The notes: generated from the sequence alone by a model not told the origin. A stretch of 64,000 bases of DNA from Phlebotomus papatasi (GCF_024763615.1 NC_077222.1:104813417-104877416), one strand, 5' to 3'; counted from the first letter of the stretch, positions 33,061-44,240 are shown. Numbers and translations: made by a program.

Positions 33061-33372
33061 TTCTGCACTGGAAAACCGGTTGACTTTCAGCAGTATTTTT
33101 TTAAGGATCATGATATAAAACCCCCTCCAGGCACTCCCAGGGGTAGCCTACGCAAGGGAGCGTTACTGTCTTACATCCGGTAGCTTGAAGGAGACGTTCG
33201 TACAGGCCTTGAAAACAACCGAAAATCAGTCTAAATAGAGAATGAATTCCCGGGAATTCCCATTAATGTTCTTATCAGAGCAAGGGGACAATCTGGCAAA
33301 ATTCGGACTAGGCTCTTCCTCTTGTTTTCGACTTTTCAGCTTAACGGAGTCTCAGGTCTGAAGCACGTATTT
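33061..33372 (-). other. Probable upstream part of the LINE remnant
   Basis: GC-richer DNA continuing from the LINE. Possible remains of upstream reverse transcriptase are frameshifted beyond recognition, so only continuity of composition and position supports this. Confidence 0.3.
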
Positions 33373-33709
33373 CCCTAAACACACTTACGACTTAAGTCAA
33401 GAGATGGCTTAACGTAACTACAATCAAAATAACGATTTGACTATGTTAATATTAGATGCTCGGTCAGTAGATTAATTTTTGAATAATAAGAAACACGGAT
33501 TTGACCTAGATCCTTCTCCTCCTTTATTACTCGGACAACATTTCGGAGCTTGTTGGCTCCTTCCTCAGGTATGCAAAGTAATGGGTGGGAAATAGGGTCT
33601 AGGCACAAAATAACTACGTATATACACACTGGACGATAATTGCATGCTCGTGGTTAGAATGCGACGAATCAGTCAGTAATCTAATTTTAAGACGTCTGTG
33701 TGTCTAGGG
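33373..33709. mobile_element. CTTAAG-family MITE carrying a nested insertion
   Basis: CCCTAAACACACTTACGACT opens the left and CCCTAGACACACAGACGTCT is the right end read inward. Between them about 33449-33610 is a copy of the ACCGAGCATCTAATA family, which appears to have inserted. The left arm carries GACTTAAGTCAAGAGATGGC, the family's palindromic core. Confidence 0.55.
33449..33595 (-). mobile_element. Single arm of the GGAGC…CCGAAACGTTG family
   Basis: On the minus strand the unit reads CCTGAGGAAGGAGCCAACAA, GCTCCGAAATGTTGTCCGAG, TAATAAAGGAGGAGAAGGAT, CTAGGTCAAATCCGTGTTTC, then CTACTGACCGAGCATCTAAT. Palindromic double copies of the same unit lie at 36956-37135 and 57359-57490, and a decayed one at 61272-61372. 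GGAGC/GCTCC forms a stem between CTGAGGA and GAAA, a hammerhead-like arrangement. Confidence 0.7.
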
Positions 33710-33759
33710 CATAATAGGGTATCTTCAGTATTCAGAAGTATGATAAGTTCTCACTTTGA

Positions 33760-34045
33760 GAGGAAAACATTTTTTTGGTCTTGTCCAGAGCTTTCGGTCT
33801 TCATATAGGCCTCTTTAGTGGTTGACTAAATTGTCTCTTCGTTGTTTTTCTTAGGGTTCGACGCAATTTTCTTGGTCTGGAAAATCGTGGTTAGCAGGAT
33901 ATGTCCCGTCCCTATGGGAGAACTTTTCTCTTCTTAGAAAATTTAAGTACGTTTGGAAAATTGTGATGCGACTTTGAGATCAAATTTAGTCGATCACTGA
34001 AGAAGGCCCATAGCTGGATCGAAAACTTTATATTGAATTTTGAAG
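33760..34045. repeat. Inverted pair of CTGAAGAAGG…CGAAAGCTTT units
   Basis: Minus-strand 33845-33775 reads TTAGTCAACCACTAAAGAGG then CGAAAGCTCTGG; plus-strand 33986-34035 reads TTAGTCGATCACTGAAGAAG then CGAAAACTTTA. The two units point away from each other, as do the arms at 14040-14237, to which they are related. TTTTCTCT-type words outside both arms extend the symmetry. Confidence 0.6.
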
Positions 34046-34491
34046 TTTTCTCCCCTACTGCAAGGTCAATATTTTACTCTGTTAGAATTTGAAAAAAATG
34101 CCTGATTTTCAACAACGAATTAATTAACCATGTAAGGACGAAAGGGCCAAAAATTGGAGGTGAAAAAAAATGTCCCTTAACTTATCAGAACAAAATACAA
34201 CTTTATATGGCCCTAGGAAAATTTTGTTTTTGGGTCACCGTTGATCCAACCGTCTTTAACCCTTTGAGGACAAAAAAACACCGGTGTTTCAAAAACAAAA
34301 CCATTTTTTCTGACTATTTTTAGGACATGGTAACTTCCTTTAGTAAAAAAATAATGTTTTTGGCTTTGAGACACCGATGCTCAAACTTCCTTAAAGGGTT
34401 AAATGGTTAAGTGCCTACCTTAAAAAAATACATTAAGAATATCCTAATTGAAGGACTGTAAATTACCGCATTGTAATTTATTTTTAGCAAT
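34046..34491. other. Spacer, no feature recognised
   Basis: AT-rich DNA with A-runs; GACACCGGTG-like and AACCCTTTGAGGAC…CCTTAAAGGGTTAA words near 34258-34402 suggest a possible weak inverted pair but are too short to call. Confidence 0.3.
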
Positions 34492-34707
34492 TAGGGTGGA
34501 GTCTACACTTATGGATGTTATACACTTATGGACAACTTGCAAAAGTCTTAAGTTGTTACATGAAACTGATTTCGAAAACCACACAAATTGTTAATTACAT
34601 CATAAACTGATATTTTTATTATTTTTCGAAATCTGTTTTAGGTAAGAATTTAAGATTTGCACGCTGTCCATAAGTGTATAACATCCATAAGTGTGGACTC
34701 CACCCTA
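34492..34707. mobile_element. MITE with AGGGTGGAGT ends, 216 bp
   Basis: AGGGTGGAGTCTACACTTAT at the left and AGGGTGGAGTCCACACTTAT read inward from the right, continuing GGATGTTATACACTTATGGA on both sides, so the inverted repeats exceed 40 bp. TA flanks both ends. It equals the 24674-24889 element in length and shares AGGGTGG and ACTTATGG; interior words GATTTCGAAAACC/GATTTCAGAAAACC also match. Confidence 0.9.
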
Positions 34708-35987
34708 TGCTAAGTAATTTGAAAATTTCGGACCTTAGGAAAATCTGTTTTTTTTTTTTTTTGAAAAAATATGAAAAACTAATATAATATATTGCAGTTT
34801 CTATGGCGAAAAATGGTTATTCCACCCTTTTAGTTGATCAATTTAGATAAAAATCGGCATCGTAGGAAAGGTCTTGCCACGCTCAATGGTTCAGTGATTT
34901 TTCTAGAGATCGTCCTTCAAAAAAATCACCACAATTTAACAATTTCTATAAATATACATAATTCAGAATTAAAATGCGTGGAAATGATTTTTATGGCCTC
35001 AGTAGATATCGCTTGACAATCATTCGCATAAATCGTGGGAACGATGAACAAATCGCATCAATAGCCTAAGACTGGCTTTAGTAAAAAAGTCATATAAATT
35101 ATTTCGACAGTGATTGAATGTCAATACGACAATGTGTGTGTTTTAACAAGTGAGCACGACAAAGCAGAAAAAAGAGGCAAATTTATGTATATTTGACTTT
35201 TTGTAGATTAGCGGCTTTCTGTTGTTTTCCTCACCTTAAACACCTCAAGACAACCTCCTCCTTCTCTGATTCTGTGTCCGATGGACGTGAGCAAAATTCA
35301 TCAGCAGAAGAGTTTTCTGGTCACAAACCATCGACGATGACTGCCTTAATCGGTCGATCAAACTCCACAAATTTATCGCACAAGAGCGACATGGTCAGTG
35401 AAAATGATGGCCAGAGTGAGATTTGGCATCCGTGAGTCACTAATTTGGGTGTGATATGTTATTAAAGACTCTGCCCAATAATTTAATGATTACTGGCCAG
35501 AGTCAATTCGGTTTTTTGGAGTGCGTGCGATTTCACCGACGGGTCTCTCTGTGACATGTGATACGATCGGAATACCCAAAAAGGAAAATCTATATAGGAA
35601 TGGAGATTGGATAAAATATAAATTATCCATGGTGATGGAGAGAAGTCCAGAGAGACCCAGTCAGATTGAGAATGGATAGAAGCGAAGAACGATTAAAATA
35701 CTGGCAGCTAATCAACTTTTTTTTTGCCCTTCGCTTAGAAGAGATTGACAGGTTGCAATTAAATCCTCTTCAAATAATCTCAACAGAAGTCGAACGTCTT
35801 TCCTCTTATTTTTTTCCTCTGACTTTTTATTGTGTTTCTTCTTTTATTAACTTTTTATTGGATTATTTTAAGCACTGAGCAGATGCAGCGATTTATAAGA
35901 CAAATTCGGAAATAATAGAGCCGTTGCATTGACTAAATTTAAAGGAGGAAAAATGCAATGGCTTTTCTAAATTTTAGTACATTCGTG
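34708..35987. other. Repeat-poor sequence, no gene recognised
   Basis: Open frames at 34834-35016, 35193-35435 and 35666-35878 plus have ordinary composition but no recognisable motif or splice context. The block at 35200-35650 is GC-richer and may be unique regulatory or exonic DNA. TTTTAGTACATTCGTG at 35973 resembles half of the palindromic array unit. Confidence 0.3.
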
Positions 35988-36102
35988 TAGGGGAAGGGTT
36001 TCAGGCTTCGCACATACTTTGGTCAGATTCATTGAAGAAATATGGGAAAAATATTAAGTGTTCGGAGCCAGAGTATGCGCGAAGCCTGAAAACCTCCCCC
36101 TA
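35988..36102. mobile_element. Short MITE, 115 bp (AGGGGAAGG ends)
   Basis: AGGGGAAGGGTTTCAGGCTT then CGCACATAC at the left; AGGGGGAGGTTTTCAGGCTT then CGCGCATAC read inward from the right. TA at 35988-35989 and 36101-36102. A related fragment, AGGTTTGAAGCTTCGCACAT, is at 50178. Confidence 0.85.
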
Positions 36103-36955
36103 GGTCACTAGTTTACAACCAAGGGGTTACTCAAGTTTGGACAACCGACACATTTTTCCGTTAAAATCCATAGAATCCACGGAATCACTCGTAAGATTCT
36201 GATAGAATCTAAAATGATATTCTTTCAAGAATCACTGGAATCAAATGGAATTACTGGAATGACTAGAATCAAATGGATTCACAGAATCATTCTTTCCTAA
36301 AACTCCACGATGAATAATGATGAGCCAAAGTACATTACAAATATCTGGATTTTTTTTAATTTTCCAAAGAAAATTAATAAAGGGACATATTTTCACATTT
36401 CAACTGAAACAACAACCGTAGAATAAGTCTCATTTGAAAAGAAATACGATTTCTCTCATTAGACCCAGTCAGCAAAAGCGGTCAAGGGGAACCCCCGTGA
36501 ACGGTAAGGCCCTACATTTTGTCCTATTTTCAGTATTTTACACAGATTAAGATGCCCATTATTTAGGATTGATAAGAGGGTCTATTTAAAGTCAAGGGTG
36601 CAACAGGGATTTTAGCAAGAGGGCATCCAATTTGGAGAACTATCCCCAACAGAAATCGTTTTTCGAACACAAAGAACAAGAGTTTCCCCCAAAATTTGTA
36701 AAAATAAGCCCAATTATTATGACTTTGAGCTTATTCAAAAATCAATAAAAACGAAAAGGAATCCAGTTACGATCTATTTGTCGAGAAAATCACTGTGTTG
36801 ATTTATACGATTTTGTCGGATTTAGACAAAGTGTACAAAAGCGCTTTTATAGAACCGAGTAGGTTTCCGTTCCAGGAAACAACATTTTAAGTTTGAGAAT
36901 CACAAAACGATGTTCACAGAGACCAAAAAGGCTTTTAGACTTTATAAATTTTAGA

Positions 36956-37135
36956 ATAACAAGAAACACGGATTTGACCTAGATCCTTCTCCTCCTTTAT
37001 TACTCGGACAACGTTTCGGAGGAAGGGGCCAACAAGCTCCGAAACGTTGTCCGAGTAATAAAGGAGGAGAAGGATCTAGGTCAAATTCGTATTTCTTGTT
37101 ATTCAAAAATTAATCTACTGACCGAGCATCTAATA
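36956..37135. repeat. Head-to-head palindrome, 65 bp arms, plus unique tail
   Basis: Arms at 36956-37020 and 37038-37102 are inverted copies with two mismatches, separated by 17 bases. After the right arm comes CTACTGACCGAGCATCTAAT, the family tail. The unit is that at 33449-33595. An arm-arm identity of about 97 percent suggests a recent event or gene conversion. Confidence 0.9.
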
Positions 37136-38358
37136 TTATAAATTTTATATACTTAAAAAATCAGAATAAATCTTTTTGTAATCCGATTTTGATGATTTTA
37201 AACGGTTCCGATAGCACATAATCAGATTTATTGATTTCCAAAAATAAATATTAGCTTTTTTGCTCTAAGGAAAAGAAATTAAAAGCGCCATCAGTTTTTT
37301 ATTTAACTTTGGAAGATTTCGACAAACTTTCTGTTTAAAATTCACAATAAATTAATCTTTACGTCGTTTTCGATGATATTAAATTATTTTCAAAAACGAA
37401 AACACGTACAAAAAAATCGGGTTTAAATTCTGATAAAGAAATATTATTCTTTTCGTTTTTAAAATGAAAAATTTAATTTAAATTAAATTTTTCCGGCGAA
37501 TTTCTTAAGCTGTAAGTTTCCTAAAGCCACCAAAAAGGTTTTTCTTTTTAAAAAAATTGCAGGACACTTTGATCAAAAGTGGACTGAAAAATTGTGTTTT
37601 TTAGTCTCAAATACTTTCTTTCAAAAATTGAACTCTAACCCAATTTTGATTATTTAGCGGCCTGATGTAAAATCTTTATAGCTAGATATTTCTTAAAATC
37701 TCTCCCATGGCGACATTGCAGCTTTTTCTATTATTCAAAACTTTCTTCTGGGTTCTCTTAAAATCCTATTTTGAAGACCTTTAAAATTAAATGTCGCGGA
37801 AGGCTTTTCGTACATTTTATCGATTTTTATCACTTACTGATTTCTAATTCAAATTAAATGATTTTGAGTTTTTTTTTTGGAAAGCTTGAAAAATTTAACA
37901 ACAAATACTTCAAAACCGAAGAAGCGTCTTGTTTGAAAATGACCTAAATCAAAAATCTAAAATAAATCTTAGTGTTTTTGAATTATTTGAAGTTTTATAT
38001 TTCAAAATTTATTTTTAAAGTGCATAATTTCAATTGTTTAATTTCAGAACTGAATTGAAATTCTAATTTTTAAACATGCAATACTAAAGATGGTCAAGTG
38101 GATAATATTAAGCGTACAAATTCAAAACACTTAAAAGAACGGTTCTTGGGGGGTATCTTTGTGGTAGGGGCCCCGTCATCATTTCATTTTTGCTACCCCT
38201 ATATCCGCCACTAGATTTTTTCCGCGATCAACTTCAAAAATTGGAGATATTACTAATTGCAGTAAAATATTTAAATATAGCTCAACATTGTATACCAATC
38301 TTCAAAATTCTTAAAGTATATTCTCTTAAAAAGTTGCATTTTAGAGCTACAATATTTG

Positions 38359-38576
38359 TACAGCACAACTCCGATAGAGTCAACGCATTTGATTCTTTAT
38401 ATCTGCAATATTTTAAGTTATTAATTGATTAAGTTACTATTACACTAGTTAAAAATTGTCTCAGGTTCTTACTTAAAAATAGTATTTTAAAAGTTTGACA
38501 ATAAACCAGGAATTTTACACATTTTTTCGCGATGTTTAAAATTTTAAGTAGTTAACTCTATCGGAGTCGTAATGTA
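38359..38576. mobile_element. MITE of the ACTCCGATAGAGT family, 218 bp
   Basis: TACAGCACAACTCCGATAGA at the left faces TACATTACGACTCCGATAGA read inward from the right; both continue GTCAAC or GTTAAC. TA flanks. The same motif makes up the element end at 682-808. It lies within the hAT-like element. Confidence 0.8.
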
Positions 38577-38858
38577 TTCGTATTTGGATTTTGGTAGCAA
38601 CGAATTGTCACTGAAAAAAAAATTTATTTGCTCGAAATACAAATGAAATTGATCGCATTTAGCAACATCTGAAATTCAATAAACTCGAAGATGTCAGAGA
38701 TTAACAGAATCACAGAATGGAATAAGTTAGAATCACAGAATATCGAATTAAATTTTTAACAGAATCGCACACTTGAAATCATTAGAATCACATTGGAATT
38801 CCATGGAATAAACGGAATATGGACACAAATTTTCGATCTTGAACCCCTTGTTTAGAAC

Positions 38859-40872
38859 TGATTTTCTCAAAAGTCATCGATCCCCATCCAAGTTTTAATT
38901 CAAAAAGACTGTTCTAGATAATGTTGAATTAATGGGGGGGGGGTCGTCGAAGACCGGAAGTAGAGATCTCTTACCGTTTGGCATCTCCACATATCACAAA
39001 TTGAAAAAAACTCGATTATATAAAAGCTCTCTCCTTGAGTTCGAGTGGTAAAAAGTTCCAAAAATATTAATCCCTGAATGAGTCATAAAAAAAGTAAATC
39101 TTGTCCTATCGTAAAAACCTCAAGAAAACAAAGCAAATGATAAGAAGGGACCCAGAAGATTTAATGTTCTTCAGCTTTTTCCAATTTATATTCGCCTTCC
39201 CTAATTAAAATATATAATATCTCCCATTGAGTGGTGAAAATTGCGAAAAATCAACCCTTTGGACAAATAAATCACTTTCCATTTCATCACCTACCTCAGT
39301 GGCAGCCCTTTCTATTTTTTTGCCAATCCCATCCACTGAGACTCTGGCCTAAGTACTGAAGATGGTTCGGTGGATGGGTGAGAAGTGTGGACCAAAGTCA
39401 AGAAATAAATTACCCATCTTGAATATCATTTTCTCGAGTTTCCCTATCGCAATTCCAAATTACCCCCATCCTGCCCAAGTCCATTGGTTTTTTCTTTGGT
39501 TCTCTGGTTCTGGAAAATCGACAAGTGTCTTTAATTAAGTCACCCCTTTTTTTCCTCTTCAAACCCAACTGCCATCCAAAAAAAAAGTTGCTCCTGTCGC
39601 CAAGAGAATAGGAGTAACAATATTAAGACTTTTTCAACCTGAAAATGAGACCTAAAACCACTCAGTTTTCTTGTCAGGGAGGAGCTGTGCTACAAAAAAA
39701 AACCAGCTGATTTATTTGTCTTTTTTAACCCTTTCCCGCGTTGATTGAATGGTGAATTTCGTTTGAATTAAATATGATTTTTTTCTTGCCTTATTTCCGC
39801 CATGATTGTGGTGAGAAAGGGCGGGGGTGGGCAAAAAAGTATAACCCTGTGAATGGATGGAAAAACGCAGACAACTTTTAATTAAATCAGAAAATGTAAT
39901 ATTCCAATCCTTCTTTCTTTCCCAATCTTTCCACATTTTTTTTTCCACCCAACTTGCTTTTCCATCCCAAAAACCGCCCACAAGTGAATTTCCTCCCATC
40001 TGGAATATCAACAAGCCCATAAAAAATGCAAACTCCTTTGACTTCCATTCAACCATCCGAAGAACTAGGGAAAAAAATTCCCTGCTCCAGGATGAAGGGG
40101 TTGAATGAGGAGAAAAAAAAGTATTTGATTGTTGATTCAATTTGGAAAATTCTTCATGTGCTAAATTGCAAGTGTAAACACTGAATTGATTCCTGATGTG
40201 GTTTTATTCTTCATGGCACGACGGTGGTAGACATGGTTTTAGGGGGATGAGGGATGAAAAGTAATGATGATCCTGTGTCGCTAATTACTTCATCTTCCAC
40301 CATGTGCCTCTGCATCCTTTTGCCGAATTTAATAATAATCCCTGAGTTATTTACAATAGTGTCACAAGTCCCATGATATTTAGCCAAAGTTAGCCCTAAT
40401 CTCGGGGTTGGGAATTTACTTGGGTGCTCAGTGCAGGGTTCAGTCAAAGTCTCACCTGTTTGGAATAATCAGGCTCTTTTGGCTGTCGCTTACCTTGACA
40501 TAATCCCTAAAGAAACCAAGAAGATAGTTTAATAGATTTCGGAATAGACACCCCTACTCCCAACCCATAGGGCTTTGTTACAATATAAGAAAATATTGCG
40601 TGATTCAATTAGGATTGTTACGACTTATTGTAATTATTAGGTTGATTAATTATTGCATATTCTGCTTTCTTAAGGTAATAATTCCACAAGGCTTAAGATT
40701 GACACCTACATTCCCGCGTAAGAAAAAATATAATGTACATTACACGTTTTTAATACCTCGCTTGATAGAAGGCCTAGATCCCCTAGGAGATATCTCGATT
40801 TGTAGTATAATTTCCTTTTAATATCTTTAAAAAATTAATCCTTTTTAATTGCGAAAATTATATGAGAAACAA
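38859..40872. other. Repeat-poor sequence, no gene recognised
   Basis: The longest open frame of the window, 142 codons at 39712-40140 minus, lies here. Its translation is serine-, lysine- and tryptophan-containing but shows no motif, and an 83-codon frame overlaps on the other strand, so I treat it as chance. No repeat ends. GC-richer parts near 39280-39560 and 40200-40450. Confidence 0.35.
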
Positions 40873-41228
40873 CCCAAGTAGCAAAATTTTATTATAGAGT
40901 ACCGTAATACGTACGCCATTGAAATGAATAGGAAAAGCCCTAAGCTTGAGTAAAAACGAGTAAATAAGACAAGATAAATCTTTTGAAAGGTTTTCCTTAA
41001 ATGATTTAAATATTTTTTTTTGAGGTAAGATTTACGTCAGTAGGAAGTAAGTTTTTGGAAATGTGATCATTCGATAGAATTGCGAGTGACAAAGTTTTAT
41101 TAATGTTCAAATGAGAATTGACGGAAACACTAGACCTTTCTTGACTTTCGCAATTGTATTCTTTACGACGTCTCGTGGCAACAAGAAACAAGATTTACTG
41201 ATCCATATTATAGCCAGTGACCATATAT

Positions 41229-41830
41229 GATCTGGAAACAGCATCGTAGGTCCGCTCAGAAGAAAGACAGCAGTTGAATTTTGAGAGACAGGTCTTACGA
41301 ATAATCTTTGGGCTTCTTCATTTAGGCAGACTCTATTAAGGGGCTGATTTAGCTGTTTACTGGCGAGAAAACTAAGCTGGCTCGGTCATATCTACCGTAT
41401 GCCAGAGGAAGGGAAATCCAGGAAGCTCTATGACCTCAAAACTGGTCAGGACAAGAAGTGGAGGAACGTGATGAAATATGTCATCAAAACCCTTGGCTTT
41501 GTCGCTACACAAAAAAAAATATTTGTAAAAATTTTCGTAAATGTTTGTGAATTCCTATGGGAACTCCCCATAGCTCCCCGTAACTCCCCGTAACTCCCCT
41601 TAGGAATTCACAAACAATTACGAACATTTTTACAAAATATCTTTTTCTGTGTAAAAGGGACGTAACGGCCACTCAAGTAACTAAGTCGGAAACTGTTGAA
41701 GAGAAACGTCATATAAGCATCAGACATGCCGACTGCAAAACCCGGCAAAGACTTAATCGTTTAACGTTTTTTTGGTGTCAGCCATTCAGCCTTGGACATG
41801 GCCTACCCCTGTGTAGTAAGATAGAATGAT
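41229..41830 (+). pseudogene. LINE ORF2 C-terminal region interrupted by a MITE
   Basis: 41268-41318 reads QQLNFERQVLRIIFGLL. In a second frame 41360-41505 gives LSWLGHIYRMPEEGKSRK and continues through KKWRNVMKYVIKTLGF, the W-LGH—RM motif late in LINE ORF2. The MITE 41506-41653 then interrupts it; without the MITE the frame stays open about 60 more codons to a stop near 41828. A frameshift between the first two pieces shows decay. Related LINE pieces are at 14.4, 32.6-33.0 and 57.6 kb. Confidence 0.75.
41506..41653. mobile_element. Hairpin MITE inserted in the LINE, 148 bp
   Basis: TACACAAAAAAAAATATTTG at the left and TACACAGAAAAAGATATTTT read inward from the right, followed on both arms by GTAAAAAT, CGTAA and TGTTTGTGAATTCCTA. 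The loop holds three CTCCCCGTAA-like repeats. TA at both ends. Arms are about 60 bp. Confidence 0.9.
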
Positions 41831-41912
41831 TACTTTTGCACGCATACGAGATTATGGTTTGACACTTCTGGACTTTAACGGAGATTGCTGATATAGATAT
41901 TATTAAGTAAAG

Positions 41913-42002
41913 GTCTTGACAGACGTACGGCTTAAGCGGAGACTACATTCCCATCAGTTTATGATTAAGCCATCCCTCGGCTTAAGTCGTAATCGATCTA
42001 GG
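41913..42002. mobile_element. MITE of the CTTAAGCCGAGAGACG family
   Basis: CTTGACAGACGTACGGCTTA at the left; CCTAGATCGATTACGACTTA then AGCCGAGGGATGGCTTAA read inward from the right. It sits just downstream of the LINE piece, like the copy at 14781-14906. Confidence 0.55.
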
Positions 42003-42421
42003 ACATAAGAGACGGGTGAGTATGGGAGTTATTTAGTGACTATGCGTGGACAAGTATGGACGTAAAAGCCTACAGCCCGGAGGGAGGATCTGGTTGAAAA
42101 AGGAAAACTAGTGGCAGGTTCGTCCCTAACCCTACCCTCGTCCCTGATTTCCTTCCAAAGACCTCAATGATCCATAATTATTCCTTTTTGGTACGCGGGT
42201 AACACTCTGACGAAAATAAAGTTAACGATAAACGATTTAATATTTCATAAAAAGAGAAAGAAAAATAAAATGAAGGAAAACTTACGTTATGGAAATTGAT
42301 CGTTTAATAATAACCTCATTGTCAAATTGAGATTATTCTTAAGACGAAAGTATGACGTCTGGGTAACCAAATTATTACTATATGCTTACTATAAATATAA
42401 TACCAGATTTTGCTACTTGGG

Positions 42422-43982
42422 AAGCATTAAATTTATTAAATGCGTTGAACTTTTTTTGTAGAGTATGACTATTTGTAGACCCTTGTTCGACTATTTTTTT
42501 TTCTTCGGAGGCCAGATTTCAATGATAAGCCGACGGGGGACATATTTAATATATTATTATTATTATTATTAACGTTCAACTGATTGAATGTTCAAGAAAC
42601 CTCAATAAAATTCGAAGAGAAATTTTTGGATATTCCTCTGAGATGGGGAAACACAAACTGTGTTTACCGACAATAAGTTAAAATCTTGAGATGAACCACC
42701 TTTACCTTGTGCAAAAGTTCCCTCCCATGGCTCCAAAAGGTGCAGAAGCAGAAGAAGAGGAGCTCTAAGCAGTGGGTAGCATTAATGCAGAAGTTGTTTT
42801 GTAATTTTAAGGGATGAAAGCCAGGTTGCACGTGACTACGAAACTATCGAATATATTACGATATAATGGAATAAGAGAAGAAAATAAATCGTGCCACTGA
42901 AATTACGCTAAATGCTCATGCCATTGGATGCCACCTTTCAGTCCATCCTTCAAGCCATATGCCCGGTGCGAACAATCTTTTCCATTCGCAACTCAATAGT
43001 TGGATGGAATGTCATGGAATTTTCGTTTGAATCTTCTTCTGGTAATTCGTTCCATGCAAATCTGCACGCAATCAAACGTCACAAGAGCTAAAGTTTAATT
43101 GTCGGGTATAAATACGCCTGTTGTGCCTGTTAATAATCATCCTTTTGCATCGTGCTCATTGGCCAGACCCTTCCTCCACCTCTCTATGCCCCTGCCCCAT
43201 TAGAACTTCTTCAAGACTTTCAAGAGCGCAAAATGTTAATTTAAATATTCACATTTTTCTCAATTCTATTGACGTTCTGGTATCTTTAGCACAGCGGGGC
43301 TCCTTGATACACTTCTGCCATGGCAGAATGGGTGTAAAAATATATATAGTTGGGTTATTCCAGGTACTCCAGGTCGTGACTCCAACATGAGAACCTGTCA
43401 ATCAGTTCAGGAAGTGCGTGAGTGTGTAATTTCTGTATCATGCACTTCTCTTCGCTAGACCACATTGAGATTAACTCCTGCATGTTCTTGCCCTACATCA
43501 TATTGAGGAGGAAACACACCCTTTCAATTCAATACATCCCCTCATGCCCTGGAACGAGGCAAACAAGGGGGTGGCTTTCCTGAGGTTTCACCTCAAACCA
43601 CCACAAGGTGTACAATGTTCAATAATAACCACTTGGCAGATTTCTCGATATAACCCCTTAAGGCAATTCCCGTATAATCTTATAAGGGTAGATTATGACT
43701 TGTCCAGGATAGTTCCGGCATATCTCGGAAAGGTATTATACCGAGACTGTAATTGAAGTTTCTGCAATAAAAAAAGATTGAAAAATTCATTTTACAGTAT
43801 ATCTAACAAAGAAATAATAAAAAAAAATCTAATCAATGTTTTTTTATTATTTTAGCAAATAAAACAGAATTATTGCGCACTTTGAATTAATCTTTAATTG
43901 TAACACTTTAAGTGTCAAGGAAATGAGTTAACGTAATTGTCCAACAAGGGACTGTAACGCAGATTTCTGACTTGAAAGTTTA
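42422..43982. other. Repeat-poor block with GC-richer core (about 42680-43740)
   Basis: A (TTA) microsatellite is at 42550-42572. The rest shows no element ends. Open frames at 43121-43390 and 43544-43756 plus lack motifs. Likely unique sequence; a candidate region for conserved non-coding DNA. Confidence 0.35.
42548..42572. repeat. (TTA)n microsatellite
   Basis: ATATTATTATTATTATTATT, seven or so TTA units, ending before AACGTTC. Confidence 0.9.
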
Positions 43983-44240
43983 CCCAAGTAGCACAAATAT
44001 TACCCTGTTCCTTAGTAAAATGGCTCCTTATGGTCATGAGGTCTTACTTTATTTTTACTTTAACATTACTCTATTTTTACCTGAAATAATTACGACAGAA
44101 CTGCATGAAAATAACATCAGTCTTTTGAAAGTTTCGCTTATAGGACTTATTGAATTTTCTTGAGGTAAGATTTACGTCAGTGAAACGTAAATATTCACAG
44201 AAATACGAAATTGCAATTACCACAAAATGAGATTTAAGTA
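43983..44240 (+). mobile_element. Left end of a CCCAAGTAGC-family element
   Basis: CCCAAGTAGCACAAATATTA begins after TTTA. TTGAGGTAAGATTTACGTCA at 44159 matches 41019 in the 40873 element, so about 200 bp of left end is shared. No right end was identified before the next element at 44846. Confidence 0.5.

Larger units (their letters stand above)
36112..38858. mobile_element. hAT-like element, 2.7 kb, with 8 bp target duplication
   Basis: The ends are CAAGGGGTT at 36120 and its complement ending at 38850. They are flanked by TTTACAAC (36112-36119) and TTTAGAAC (38851-38858), an 8 bp duplication with one mismatch, the length typical of hAT elements. Near each end lie many GGAATCAC/AGAATCACAG words (36165-36300 and 38700-38815), like hAT subterminal transposase-binding repeats. 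No transposase gene was found in the interior, which instead holds a palindrome and a MITE. So it is a non-autonomous, old copy. Confidence 0.65.
40873..42421. mobile_element. CCCAAGTAGC-TIR element, 1.5 kb, with nested LINE and MITEs
   Basis: CCCAAGTAGCAAAATTTTAT opens the left and CCCAAGTAGCAAAATCTGGT is the right end read inward. The right 120 bases match the left end of the 54478 element (TAATAATTTGGT…ACGTCATACTTTCG…). GAGGTAAGATTTACGTCAG at 41021 matches the element starting at 43983. The interior is mostly a LINE fragment with its own MITE. A clear target duplication was not found. Confidence 0.7.

Noticed and set aside
39712..40140. Longest open frame (142 codons, minus) as a gene
   Set aside because: No motif, no splice or start context, overlapped by an 83-codon frame on the other strand, and about one such frame is expected by chance in this much sequence.
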